A stretch of 44,077 nucleotides of DNA, taken from the NCBI GenBank assembly GCA_002317475.1, contig DCIS01000082.1, positions 1,512-45,588 of the forward strand. The letters are read 5' to 3'. Below, in pieces: positions 29,495-37,668 of this stretch. Under the pieces are notes generated by a model. That model was given only the letters and a program-made list of their open reading frames with translations. It did no database searches and was not told the origin of the DNA. The number at the start of each line of letters is the position of its first letter. Within the stretch, counting starts at the first letter, position 1. A program made the translations under genes and the position numbers. The stretch is from Prevotellaceae bacterium UBA1720. GTDB lineage: Bacteria > Bacteroidota > Bacteroidia > Bacteroidales > Bacteroidaceae.

Positions 29495-30283
29495 ATGATT
29501 AGGAAAGTAGAAACAAAGATTGAGTCAATACTGGATATCAATGCAAATAACATCTGGGATTGCAATGAAAATCAGTTGGCATCTCTCTGGGAGCAGGACA
29601 AGGCAGAGGAGGGGTTTCATAGTAGTGAGGATAAGTTGCTGAACATCATGCGTCTGGCCTTCGATGTGGTGCATTATAATGCTGAGGATGCACGTGAATG
29701 CAAAAAGTATGAGAATGGCGACTGGGCCACTTTCTCACATGCTGATTGCCAACGTTTTGTTGCAATACGTCGTAAGACCATCAAGCGAATCACTGATCTC
29801 TGCTACGAAAATATCCGTCACATCACTGCCCCAACGTTGTTAGACCTTATCGACCGTAACTTTGGTGGTGGTTGGGATTCCATTCCTTTGAGCATCAAGG
29901 ATATCATAGAGGTTGGTTTCGATGTCAGCACAACGTGTCTGCCCGAGGCTCGCATTCATGCCGCTGGTGGTACGTATGACCGCAAGGTCAAGGCTGGCTT
30001 TGATGTATTGGAGATACCTAAGGGCAGCTGGATTGAGGCTATCTTTGCCAAGAAGAAGGAACCATTGGAGAAACTCCGTTTTGCCACTGAGAACCAATAT
30101 GATGAGGATGGTAACTTGATCGTGAATGAGGATGACGATGAGGATTTGCCAGATGATCCCATGCGCGATGAGGATGAGGACGAAGATGAGAATGATGATA
30201 CCTTCTACAGTTCATATTCAGATGAGGCTGATGTCAAGGAGGAAGATGAGGATATGGCTGGTCTCAGCGTGGAGGATGAGTAG
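29495..30283 (+). CDS. Unknown protein with long acidic C-terminal tail
   Basis: I do not recognise this 262-residue protein. It has no signal peptide or membrane segment. A folded, mixed alpha/beta N-terminal part (about 1-195) contains ENQLASLWEQDKAEEGF, FSHADCQRFVAIRRKTIKRI and a Gly/Trp segment (FGGGWDSIPLSIKDI). The last 65 residues are dominated by Asp and Glu (runs such as EDEDEDENDD), as in proteins that bind basic partners, for example the RNA polymerase delta subunit or ribosome/nucleic-acid mimics. That comparison concerns composition only. It stands alone between ispE and a convergent methyltransferase gene. Confidence 0.72.
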   Translation: MIRKVETKIESILDINANNIWDCNENQLASLWEQDKAEEGFHSSEDKLLNIMRLAFDVVHYNAEDARECKKYENGDWATFSHADCQRFVAIRRKTIKRITDLCYENIRHITAPTLLDLIDRNFGGGWDSIPLSIKDIIEVGFDVSTTCLPEARIHAAGGTYDRKVKAGFDVLEIPKGSWIEAIFAKKKEPLEKLRFATENQYDEDGNLIVNEDDDEDLPDDPMRDEDEDEDENDDTFYSSYSDEADVKEEDEDMAGLSVEDE

Positions 30284-30318
30284 GTAAAATCTATAAACCC
30301 TGAAAGGAATATAAGCGA

Positions 30319-30350
30319 GAAAGGACGCATCCTTCGTGGAGCGTCCTTTC
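30319..30350. terminator. Bidirectional hairpin terminator
   Basis: GAAAGGACGC (30319-30328) pairs with GCGTCCTTTC (30341-30350); after a bulged A the stem continues with TCC/GGA around a TTCGT loop. It lies between the convergent acidic-tailed protein and methyltransferase genes. Confidence 0.8.
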
Positions 30351-30359
30351 ACTTTTGTC

Positions 30360-31106
30360 TTACTTTAACCTTCTGAATTCCGCACAGACAATGGCAGTGG
30401 CGATAGCTACGTTGAGGCTCTCAACGGTGGTACGGTCTGCAGGATAGGGGGGAATGAACAGTCGTTCATTGACCAAGTCCTCTACTTCGGGAGAGATACC
30501 CTTGCCCTCGTTGCCCATTACGATTACGCCCGTATGCGTGAGCTGCTTCTCGTAGATATTCTCGCCATTGAGGTGTGTACCGTAGATGGGAGCCTTGCAT
30601 TGTCTGAGAGCATCTGTCAGATCAATATAATGCACTTGAACGCGAGAAATGGCACCCATGGTGGCCTGTATGGCTTTGGGGGCGTAAATGTCGGCTGTAG
30701 TGAGTGAACAGAAGAGATGATGGATGCCAAACCAGTCTGCCAGTCGAACGATAGTGCCCAGATTGCCAGGATCCTGAACAGAGTCCAGTGCCAGGCACAG
30801 TTCGGTGTCTGCCACCTCGCTGAGGGAAAGGCTTACCTGTGGGATGGGGAAGAGAGCCAGTACCTGTTGTGGTGTCTTCTGAAGACTTGCGCGTTGCAGT
30901 TCCTCTTCGTTTACCACATCCCGTTCCACGGCAATCTGGTGTGTCAGCCACCACTCCTCTGTACCGGCCATGTATTGGGGACTCCACCCTGCAGCAAGCA
31001 GTTCTCCTACCAGCTTAGGACCTTCTGCCACGAAAAGTCCACTTTCGCTTCGTGCCTTTTTTCTCTCAAGAGAATGGATTAACTTCAGTCTGTTCTTGCT
31101 GATCAT
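30360..31106 (-). CDS. SpoU/TrmH-family RNA methyltransferase
   Basis: The 248-residue protein is a SPOUT-class RNA 2'-O-methyltransferase. The N-terminal substrate-binding domain (about 1-95; SGLFVAEGPKLVGELL) is followed by the knotted SpoU domain with LALDSVQDPGNLGTIVRLAD, the SAM-binding MGNEGKGIS and IPPYPADRTTVESLNVAIAT. Family members methylate ribose in 23S rRNA or tRNA; the exact site cannot be told. The gene is divergent from the TamA/BamA-like gene, with only 79 bp between the starts. Confidence 0.92.
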   Translation of the reverse strand: MISKNRLKLIHSLERKKARSESGLFVAEGPKLVGELLAAGWSPQYMAGTEEWWLTHQIAVERDVVNEEELQRASLQKTPQQVLALFPIPQVSLSLSEVADTELCLALDSVQDPGNLGTIVRLADWFGIHHLFCSLTTADIYAPKAIQATMGAISRVQVHYIDLTDALRQCKAPIYGTHLNGENIYEKQLTHTGVIVMGNEGKGISPEVEDLVNERLFIPPYPADRTTVESLNVAIATAIVCAEFRRLK

Positions 31107-31173
31107 ATCTCTTTATAGTGCTAATTATCGTCAAAATCTTCGCAAAGATACATCTTTTTTGGCAAAAAACAAT

Positions 31174-31181
31174 TATCTTTG
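31174..31181 (+). promoter_or_regulatory. -7 box (TATCTTTG) of the TamA/BamA-like gene
   Basis: TATCTTTG fits TAnnTTTG and ends 4 nt before the GTG start at 31186. With the usual spacing, transcription would begin at or within a few nt of the start codon, giving a leaderless or near-leaderless mRNA. A TTG at 31159-31161 is closer than the usual -33 spacing. Confidence 0.5.
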
Positions 31182-31185
31182 TCGT

Positions 31186-33435
31186 GTGAAAACAAAGTGG
31201 CTACATAAATTCCTCCTTACTGCTCTTCCTGCAATGCTCATGATGAGTTCTTGCACGGTGTCACGTTTTGTGCCTGAAGGGGAGTATCTTCTGGATAAGG
31301 TAACCATAAAGAGTGATAGTTCTTCGCTCAAGACTGCTGCCCTTGCTCTCTATATACGTCAGCATCCCAATAGTCGTTGGTTCAACCTTTGGCGTGTACC
31401 TTTGTTGCCCTATATGATCAGTGGTACGGACAGTGCCAAGCACTGGAACAGGTTCATGTGGCGTGTCGGTGAGAATCCCGTGATAGCTGATACTATGCAG
31501 GCTGAGGCATGCCGTGCCGACATACAGGGAGCTGTGCGTGGACTTGGATATCTGGATGCTGAGGTCGAACTTCAGCAGATACACAAGAAGCGCAAGGCCA
31601 CGATGCACTATCAGATTCATCCCGGAACGCGTTATAAGGTCAGTGGCGTGGACCGTATATATCAAGATTCAACAAGTGCCATCATTGCCATGAAGCATGA
31701 GGATGAATCGTTGCTTCGCGAGGGTATGGATATGGATTTCAATGTGCTGGATGCTGAGCGTTCACGTATCAATTCGCTGATGCAGAATAATGGGTTCTAC
31801 CAGTATAATCTTGATTTTCTGCATTATGAGGCAGACACCACCCGCAAGGATCATTCGGGAGTGTTGGCACTCTATCATGATCAGTTCCGTTCATCAGTCA
31901 ATCCAGAACCACGGGCACATAAGCAGTATCGTTTTGGGTATGTAGAGTACAAATTCAACAATGACGAGATACCGCTTCGTCCCTCTGTGCTGGATCGTTC
32001 AACCTACATTCGCGAGGGGCATCTGTTCAGTGAACAGGATGTGCAACAAACCTATGCCACTTTGGGTTCGCTCGAGGCGGTGCTGGCCAGCAACATCAAT
32101 CTGCACCCCGATCCGAGTGATTCGCTGATACTCAACTCGACAATCAGCATAGCCACCAACAAACCCAATTCCGTCAATGCAGAGTTGGAGGGTACAAACT
32201 CTGCAGGTGACCTTGGTGCGGCAGTGTCAGTCTCTTATGCCAACCGTAATCTGCTTCGTGGCAGCGAGGTTCTGAGCTTTAAACTTCGTGGCGCGTTCGA
32301 GGCTATTAAGGGACTGGATGGATATGACGATCAGAACTACGTGGAACTGAGTGCAGAGGCATCTCTTCGCTTCCCTGACTTTATGTTGCCTTTCGTCAAC
32401 AAGGAATATCGTCGAAGGGCAAAGGCTATCAGCGAGTTGAGCACCATGTATGGCAGTCAGAACCGTCCCGAGTTCCATCGTCGAGTGCTAAATGCCACAT
32501 GGCGCTATCGTTGGAGCGAACGCAACAACTCCATTCGTCATCGTGTGGATCTGCTTGACCTGAACTATGTCTTTATGCCTTGGATCAGCGAGACGTTCCG
32601 TCGCGACTATCTGGACAATCCCAATTCGCGTAATGCCATTCTTCGCTATAATTACGAGAACCTCTTCATTATGAAGCTTGGCTATAACTTCAGTTATTCC
32701 TCTCGTGGGTTTGGTGTTTCGTCGTCCAACTATGGCACGAACGCCTATAGTATACGTCTAAATGCGGAGATGGCTGGTAATCTGCTTAATGCTGGTTCCA
32801 AGCTTTTTGGTGCTGAGCGTGATGAGGAGAACCGCTACAAGGTATTTAACATTGCCTATGCCCAATATGCCAAGGTTGACTTCGATTTTGCCAAGAGTTT
32901 TCGTATCAACGAAACCAATTCTGTAGCCCTCCATTTTGGACTGGGTGTGGCTGTTCCTTATGGCAATAGCTATATTCTTCCTTACGAGAAACGATATTTC
33001 AGTGGTGGTGCTAACAGTGTGCGTGGATGGAGTGTCAGGGAGTTGGGCCCAGGTTCATTCAAGGGCTCTGATGGCAGAATTGACTTTATCAACCAGACCG
33101 GTGACATGAAACTCGATATGAATGCCGAATACCGCACCCATTTATTCTGGAAGATTGATGGTGCCGTATTTGTGGATGCGGGTAACATCTGGACCCTTCG
33201 CAATTACGAGGAGCAACCTGGTGGTCAGTTCCGATTTGATACCTGCTGGAAGCAGATAGCAGTGGCTTATGGACTGGGTTTCCGTATGAATTTCGACTAT
33301 TTCATCCTTCGTCTGGACGGAGGTATGAAAGCTATCAATCCCCAGTACTCGGATGCTCGTCATCACTATCCTGCCATTCATCCTAATTTAGGTCGTGACT
33401 TCACCTTCCATTTTGCTGTAGGACTGCCCTTCTAA
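31186..33435 (+). CDS. TamA/BamA-like Omp85 outer-membrane lipoprotein
   Basis: This protein of 749 residues has a lipoprotein signal with Cys near residue 23 (LMMSSC), POTRA-like repeats over about 30-330 and a C-terminal 16-strand-type beta-barrel (about 370-749). The Omp85 lid-lock region reads GGANSVRGWSVRELGPGSFKG. Omp85 proteins insert or move proteins and lipids across the outer membrane; Bacteroidetes members often carry a lipid anchor like this one. I choose the GTG at 31186, which gives a good lipoprotein signal. The frame runs upstream to 30970, but that would overlap the divergent methyltransferase gene. Only 3 bp separate its stop from the convergent membrane-protein gene. Confidence 0.87.
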   Translation: MKTKWLHKFLLTALPAMLMMSSCTVSRFVPEGEYLLDKVTIKSDSSSLKTAALALYIRQHPNSRWFNLWRVPLLPYMISGTDSAKHWNRFMWRVGENPVIADTMQAEACRADIQGAVRGLGYLDAEVELQQIHKKRKATMHYQIHPGTRYKVSGVDRIYQDSTSAIIAMKHEDESLLREGMDMDFNVLDAERSRINSLMQNNGFYQYNLDFLHYEADTTRKDHSGVLALYHDQFRSSVNPEPRAHKQYRFGYVEYKFNNDEIPLRPSVLDRSTYIREGHLFSEQDVQQTYATLGSLEAVLASNINLHPDPSDSLILNSTISIATNKPNSVNAELEGTNSAGDLGAAVSVSYANRNLLRGSEVLSFKLRGAFEAIKGLDGYDDQNYVELSAEASLRFPDFMLPFVNKEYRRRAKAISELSTMYGSQNRPEFHRRVLNATWRYRWSERNNSIRHRVDLLDLNYVFMPWISETFRRDYLDNPNSRNAILRYNYENLFIMKLGYNFSYSSRGFGVSSSNYGTNAYSIRLNAEMAGNLLNAGSKLFGAERDEENRYKVFNIAYAQYAKVDFDFAKSFRINETNSVALHFGLGVAVPYGNSYILPYEKRYFSGGANSVRGWSVRELGPGSFKGSDGRIDFINQTGDMKLDMNAEYRTHLFWKIDGAVFVDAGNIWTLRNYEEQPGGQFRFDTCWKQIAVAYGLGFRMNFDYFILRLDGGMKAINPQYSDARHHYPAIHPNLGRDFTFHFAVGLPF

Positions 33436-33438
33436 TGG

Positions 33439-33933
33439 CTATTTCTTGATGACTTGCCAGAACAACCAGAAGATGGCGATGTAGAGGATGATGTCAGCTG
33501 CAGAGGCAATGGCAGGAATGCTTCTTATGATGTTGAACCCCAGTAGCCAGAGCAGGAGGAAATAGAGTTTCTTTTTCTCGGGTGTGAAACTTTGCCACCA
33601 GTTCTGGATAGCGGAGTTCCAGCGTTTCATGGGTGATGCATCGCCCAGGTCTACATATTCAAACTCGTCAGTCTCTTTCTTCTTGCCCCACACGAAGAGA
33701 TGCTTTGTAATGCACGTTTCCTTTCCGTTACTATTGGCTATAAGTTTTACCGTTTGGTGCATCTTGCTGCTCTTCAGGCGGAATCTCTTGTTTCCCGTTT
33801 CGGGGATGGATAGGGTAGATTGACGATCGCCTGTATTCAGAATGAGGCGAGGGTCGTTAGCCCCTTCGCTATTCCATGATATTTCTATGATATCGCCTAC
33901 TTTCAGTATATGTCTTGATATATTGAATTTCAT
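33439..33933 (-). CDS. Small membrane protein of unknown function
   Basis: I do not recognise this 164-residue protein. The N-terminal 95 residues look like a beta-sandwich (ISRHILKVGDIIEISWNSEG and VKLIANSNGKETC), cytosolic or periplasmic. A polar linker and one or two C-terminal hydrophobic helices follow (about 125-162; LYFLLLWLLGFNIIRSI and ADIILYIAIFWLFWQVI). I choose the ATG at 33933; an in-frame GTG at 33945 is possible. A TAATTTTG box lies upstream at 33967-33974. Confidence 0.7.
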   Translation of the reverse strand: MKFNISRHILKVGDIIEISWNSEGANDPRLILNTGDRQSTLSIPETGNKRFRLKSSKMHQTVKLIANSNGKETCITKHLFVWGKKKETDEFEYVDLGDASPMKRWNSAIQNWWQSFTPEKKKLYFLLLWLLGFNIIRSIPAIASAADIILYIAIFWLFWQVIKK

Positions 33934-33966
33934 TTTATATTCCACTTATATTTTGTTTTCGGGGTA

Positions 33967-33974
33967 CAAAATTA
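33967..33974 (-). promoter_or_regulatory. -7 box (TAATTTTG) of the small membrane-protein gene
   Basis: TAATTTTG on the minus strand fits TAnnTTTG and predicts a leader of about 27 nt to the ATG at 33933. Confidence 0.5.
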
Positions 33975-34038
33975 CATAAATAATGCTTACTATCCCCATA
34001 ATCCGCAACTTTTATTTTTTTCTTTCAATTAAAATGCG

Positions 34039-34046
34039 TACTTTTG
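34039..34046 (+). promoter_or_regulatory. -7 box (TACTTTTG) of the 180-residue protein gene
   Basis: TACTTTTG fits TAnnTTTG and lies 40 nt before the ATG at 34087. It is divergent from the box at 33967-33974. Confidence 0.5.
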
Positions 34047-34086
34047 TACTTGCTAAGTCAACTAAAGATTAACGGATAATTTTGAT

Positions 34087-34629
34087 ATGACACTTGACCA
34101 TCTATATTTGAGATTTTTTGACGAAGAAACTTTGGTAGCTACTCCCGAGGAGGCATTGGATTTTCTCCGTGCCCAACCCGATATTGTTGTCGATGACTAT
34201 CTGGTCAATGAAATCTACCAGTACTATGAGAGTAAGAACCCTTACCCCAAGCGTCATAAGGTTAGTCAGCGTTGTTATTTCATTGTCATCAAAACCAATG
34301 CCACTACACTTGAAGAGTTCAAGAATAATGCTAATGCCAAGAACGAACAAGTGGCAAAGAAGGAGAGAAAGGAAGTGTCATACAACGAATATATGCCCGG
34401 ATGGTATGATGTAAGCCTGAACTTCAAACGTGTTGTGGCTCATCCCGTTACGGGAAAGTGCCAGTATTTTGATACAGACTTCCGTGTCAGAATGAAAGGT
34501 GAGAGTCAGCAGGATTGCTATGATCGTGTGCTGGATCACCTGCGCAATCGCTTTGATGTGGATCAGCGTAGCCAGTTCCCCTCCATCAAAGGCAAGAACT
34601 TTTTCGCACACTATCTGGGAATGCAGTAA
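34087..34629 (+). CDS. Unknown 180-residue cytosolic protein
   Basis: I do not recognise this protein. It has no signal peptide or membrane segment. It is mixed alpha/beta with many aromatic and basic residues; notable stretches are VNEIYQYYESKNPYPKRHKV, RCYFIVIKTNATTLEEF and RVRMKGESQQDCYDRVLDHL. The gene has its own promoter box. It converges with the GH25 gene, 39 bp away. Codon use looks like that of its neighbours, so there is no sign of transfer. Confidence 0.72.
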   Translation: MTLDHLYLRFFDEETLVATPEEALDFLRAQPDIVVDDYLVNEIYQYYESKNPYPKRHKVSQRCYFIVIKTNATTLEEFKNNANAKNEQVAKKERKEVSYNEYMPGWYDVSLNFKRVVAHPVTGKCQYFDTDFRVRMKGESQQDCYDRVLDHLRNRFDVDQRSQFPSIKGKNFFAHYLGMQ

Positions 34630-34668
34630 GGGGGTGGGGCGTAAAATCCACCTAAAAGCCCAAGCGTT

Positions 34669-35499
34669 TTATTTTTTCTCAATTAAGATATCCTTCAGGT
34701 TGTATCCGTCAACGAAGCAACTGCAATCCACTGCTCCGTGTATGCCGTTGATACGACCTGTTGCGCTGTATTGCCATAAACCAAAGCGACAACTTTGCTC
34801 TGGTTGAGGTATCTCGTCTGCATATCTGGCAATCATGTAGATATAGTCGTCAAAATGACCTGCCAGGTATTTGTTGTAGAAATTGACAGAGGTGTATAGA
34901 ATGGGTTTTACATGGTAGTGCTTCTCTAAACCCTGGATAAAGGTGCGCAGACGACCAATAAACTGTGGTAGTGTGCTTTTTCCGCGAAGCTCTACGTCGA
35001 CCATAGGTACGAGGTCTTGATTGCTGAGGTCCACGTTGGTGATGAAATTATTCAACTGTGCCTGTGCGTCTGTCGTGGGACTGAAGAAATGGTAGCAACC
35101 AACGGGAATGCCTGCTTTTCGTGCCTCGCGAATATTCAATGCATAGGTGTTGTCAACAAGGCCTGTAGACTCTGTGGCTTTGACATAGGCATAGAGGACT
35201 TTGCCGGTGCTGTGTACCGCTTTCCAATCAATATTTCCTTGATAATGAGATACATCGATGCCACCCATATTTGTTGCGCGATAGTTGATGACACGAGGCA
35301 TCTTTTCCGCTATGACCAAGGGGGCGATAGAGGCAAATGGGGTCTGTGGAGATAGGATGGCTGGTAGTTCATCAGGTTCGTCGATGAGTGGACGTTGTTC
35401 CACCTTCTGCCCTTTCTTCTTGTTGTCAGCACAAAGAGGTGCCGCTACAAGGAGAAAGGCCATAATGGTTAAGAGGGTAGGGATGAACTTAACTTTCAT
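34669..35499 (-). CDS. Secreted GH25-family lysozyme-like hydrolase
   Basis: The 276-residue protein has a signal peptide (about 1-24) and a basic/acidic linker, then a GH25 domain (about 75-276). The diagnostic strands are GGIDVSHYQGNIDWKAV, FAYVKATES-like YAYVKATESTG, PVGCYHFF and LVPMVDVELRG, holding the acidic catalytic residues (DVSHYQ Asp and VDVE). GH25 enzymes cleave the N-acetylmuramyl-glucosamine bond of peptidoglycan. The signal peptide places it in the periplasm or outside, for wall remodelling or attack on other bacteria; the context does not decide. It lies 108 bp downstream of rng. Confidence 0.92.
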   Translation of the reverse strand: MKVKFIPTLLTIMAFLLVAAPLCADNKKKGQKVEQRPLIDEPDELPAILSPQTPFASIAPLVIAEKMPRVINYRATNMGGIDVSHYQGNIDWKAVHSTGKVLYAYVKATESTGLVDNTYALNIREARKAGIPVGCYHFFSPTTDAQAQLNNFITNVDLSNQDLVPMVDVELRGKSTLPQFIGRLRTFIQGLEKHYHVKPILYTSVNFYNKYLAGHFDDYIYMIARYADEIPQPEQSCRFGLWQYSATGRINGIHGAVDCSCFVDGYNLKDILIEKK

Positions 35500-35607
35500 A
35501 ATTTACTAATAGCGATCTGACAAAGCGACATTATGCCATGCTCTGAAACTAGGAATTGTTTTAGTGGTTAAATGCGGTTTTGTTCTCTGTAAATTGCTGA
35601 TGGTAAA

Positions 35608-37182
35608 TTATTTGATCTCGATTTGCTCTTTCATGTCGATTTCCTGACCTTGATGGTCGTAGAACTCGTACTGTAAGAATGCCATTTTCTGACTGGGGAT
35701 AACCTTGACACCCAGGCCGTAGCGCATCTGCCATTGTCGTTTCAGGGAGAATAGTCCCTGATTGATGTAGGCTGCCACGTAGGGATGTACATGAAGTGTG
35801 AATCGCTTGATTGCGTGATAGTTGACCAACTTGTCAATCTTGTCCTCAAGCATATCGGTGAAGAGCAGGCTGCTCTTGATACTGCCTTGTCCCATGCATG
35901 TGGGGCAGGTCTCTTCGACCTCAACATCCATGACGGGACGAACACGCTGACGGGTAATCTGCATCAATCCAAACTTGCTGAGTGGCAGGATGTTGTGCTT
36001 GGCTCGGTCATTCTTCATGTTCTCGCACATTCGCTCGTAGAGTGTCTGTCGATCTTCTGGCAGATTCATGTCAATGAAGTCAACGATGATAATGCCACCC
36101 ATATCGCGTAGGCGAAGTTGGCGTGCCAACTCATCTGCTGCTCCGAGATTGACATCAAGGGCATTTGCCTCCTGTCCGTCCTTTGCCTTGGCACGATTGC
36201 CACTGTTGACATCTACCACATGCATAGCCTCTGTATGCTCAATGATGAGGTAGGCTCCGTGCTTGTAGGAAATGGTTTTTCCGAAGGATGACTTGATTTG
36301 GCGTGTAATGTCAAAATTGTCGAAGATGGGAAGGTTCCCTTTGTATTGCTTCACGATGCTGCTACGCTCAGGTGCAATGAGTTGTACATAGTCGCGTACT
36401 TCATTGTAGACGGTAGGATCGTTGACATAGATGTTCTCGTAACTGGGGTTAAAGAGGTCGCGAAGCATGCCTACGGTGCGGCTCGTTTCCTCAGCAACCA
36501 GTGTGGGCATTTCCTTTGCAGCCATCACGCGGCGCATTGCTTCGTCCCATTTCCCAACGAGAAGTTTCAGTTCGGCATCAAGTTCGGCTACCCGTTTTCC
36601 CTCTGCAACGGTGCGTACAATGACGGTAAAGCCTTTGGGCTTGACGCTCTGGATAATTTGTTTCAGTCGGGCACGTTCTTCTCCTGACTTGATCTTCGAC
36701 GAGACATTTACCTTGTCCCCAAAAGGCATCAGCACGAGGTAGCGACCAGGGAATGATAATTCACAGGTGAGGCGTGGGCCTTTGGTGCTGATGGGTTCCT
36801 TGACAATCTGTACCAGTACCTCTTGTCCGCATTGCAGGGTGGTCTGAATGCTGCCATCCTTGGGGAGGTCTGGCATGTTCTGTGCCTTGGCAATGGGGTA
36901 GAGGTTCTTGCGGTCATTCAAAACACGTTTCAGGTACTTGGCCTGTGTGTCAAACTGTAGGCCCAAATCGAGATAGTGAAGGAAAGCATCGCGTTCATAT
37001 CCCACATTCACAAAGCAGGCATTGAGTCCCGGCATCAGCTTCCTGACCTTTGCCAGATAGACATTGCCCACGCTGAAGGAGGCACTCTGGCCTTCTTCCT
37101 GATACTCCACCAATCGCTTGTCTTCGGTAAGCGCTATGGAGATCTTCTTGGGTTGTACATCTACGAATACTTCACTTGTCAT
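35608..37182 (-). CDS. rng: Ribonuclease G (RNase E/G family)
   Basis: Rng cuts single-stranded RNA and takes part in rRNA and mRNA processing. The 524-residue protein has an N-terminal S1-like RNA-binding part (about 35-130; GNVYLAKVRKLMPGLNACFVNVG), the catalytic RNase E/G core with GGIIIVDFIDM, and the zinc-link motif ETCPTCMGQG. It lacks the long C-terminal scaffold of RNase E. The start at 37182 fits the family. The unusual 69-nt nested hairpin at 37231-37299 and the 29-residue basic ORF at 37340-37429 precede it on the same strand. Confidence 0.95.
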   Translation of the reverse strand: MTSEVFVDVQPKKISIALTEDKRLVEYQEEGQSASFSVGNVYLAKVRKLMPGLNACFVNVGYERDAFLHYLDLGLQFDTQAKYLKRVLNDRKNLYPIAKAQNMPDLPKDGSIQTTLQCGQEVLVQIVKEPISTKGPRLTCELSFPGRYLVLMPFGDKVNVSSKIKSGEERARLKQIIQSVKPKGFTVIVRTVAEGKRVAELDAELKLLVGKWDEAMRRVMAAKEMPTLVAEETSRTVGMLRDLFNPSYENIYVNDPTVYNEVRDYVQLIAPERSSIVKQYKGNLPIFDNFDITRQIKSSFGKTISYKHGAYLIIEHTEAMHVVDVNSGNRAKAKDGQEANALDVNLGAADELARQLRLRDMGGIIIVDFIDMNLPEDRQTLYERMCENMKNDRAKHNILPLSKFGLMQITRQRVRPVMDVEVEETCPTCMGQGSIKSSLLFTDMLEDKIDKLVNYHAIKRFTLHVHPYVAAYINQGLFSLKRQWQMRYGLGVKVIPSQKMAFLQYEFYDHQGQEIDMKEQIEIK

Positions 37183-37230
37183 AATCTCTATGCTATATTA
37201 TCTGCAGGAAACAGTTCCTACGTAATATAA

Positions 37231-37299
37231 TTTAAGGAACAGACTCTCACGCATGAATCACATCAGATGTGGTGCTCGCGTGTGAGTGTGTTCCTTAAA
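37231..37299 (-). promoter_or_regulatory. Long nested hairpin in the rng leader
   Basis: TTTAAGGAACA (37231-37241) pairs with TGTTCCTTAAA (37289-37299); inside, ACTC/GAGT and CACGC/GCGTG arms continue the stem. The apex holds a second palindrome, CACATC-A-GATGTG (37259-37271). GTTCC at 37214-37218 can pair with GGAAC at 37236-37240 as an alternative. It lies between the small basic gene and rng. It could be a terminator, a processing site or an RNase-sensing leader such as the E. coli rne 5' UTR; U-runs are weak, so termination alone is a poor fit. Confidence 0.6.
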
Positions 37300-37339
37300 A
37301 AGTTTTGCTCACTGAGCTGAGACTAGTTCAGACACAGAT

Positions 37340-37429
37340 TTACTTGCTCTTATGTCTGTTCTTTCTCAGTCTCTTCTTACGCTTGTGAGTAGACATCTTG
37401 TGTCTCTTATGCTTCTTTCCGTTTGGCAT
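37340..37429 (-). CDS. 29-residue highly basic ribosome-associated-type protein
   Basis: This very short gene encodes a 29-residue protein (starting MPNGKKHKRHKMSTHKRKKR) in which over half the residues are Lys, Arg or His. Bacteroidetes genomes commonly carry such a tiny MPxGKK(R/H)KRHK protein, and its motif resembles the AURKAIP1/COX24 (mS38-like) ribosomal protein group. A small-subunit ribosomal role is inferred from that resemblance. It is complete, with ATG and TAA. A TAATTTTG promoter box (37562-37569) lies 133 nt upstream, and rng follows after the nested hairpin. Confidence 0.8.
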   Translation of the reverse strand: MPNGKKHKRHKMSTHKRKKRLRKNRHKSK

Positions 37430-37561
37430 AATTGTGTTGTTTTATGGGTTAATAATATTGTAATTTCCAATTTGTTTTGATGTGCTCTTTTGTTGCTTGC
37501 ATGGCCTCGTGGGTGCATGTTTTTTGTGCTAATCCACTCCATAATATACTTTTTGAGCATA

Positions 37562-37569
37562 CAAAATTA
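37562..37569 (-). promoter_or_regulatory. -7 box (TAATTTTG) for the small basic gene and rng
   Basis: TAATTTTG on the minus strand fits TAnnTTTG. It would give a leader of about 125 nt before the 29-residue gene. No TTG is seen at the usual -33 position. Confidence 0.45.
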
Positions 37570-37626
37570 CAATAAAATCGTGAAAGGGGGAAATTTCTTG
37601 AGTGTTTTTTGCAAAAAAGTAACGTG

Positions 37627-37660
37627 TTTGTATGTTTGTCGGCATAATTTTGTACTTTTG
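37627..37660 (+). promoter_or_regulatory. Promoter of mutY (TTTG-N22-TACTTTTG)
   Basis: TTTG (37627-37630) and TACTTTTG (37653-37660) match the consensus with 22-nt spacing. The -7 box ends only 8 nt before the ATG at 37669, so the mRNA may be nearly leaderless. Confidence 0.65.
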
Positions 37661-37668
37661 CAGATGAA

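Noticed and set aside
30970..31185. Upstream extension of the Omp85 reading frame
   Set aside because: It overlaps the divergent methyltransferase gene and would put the lipoprotein signal inside the protein.
34630..34668. Possible small RNA or terminator between the 180-residue protein and GH25 genes
   Set aside because: No stable hairpin or U-run is visible in the G-rich 39 bp.
37430..37560. A 64-codon minus-strand ORF over the small basic gene and its leader
   Set aside because: It is out of frame with the conserved-type 29-residue gene and shows no family features.
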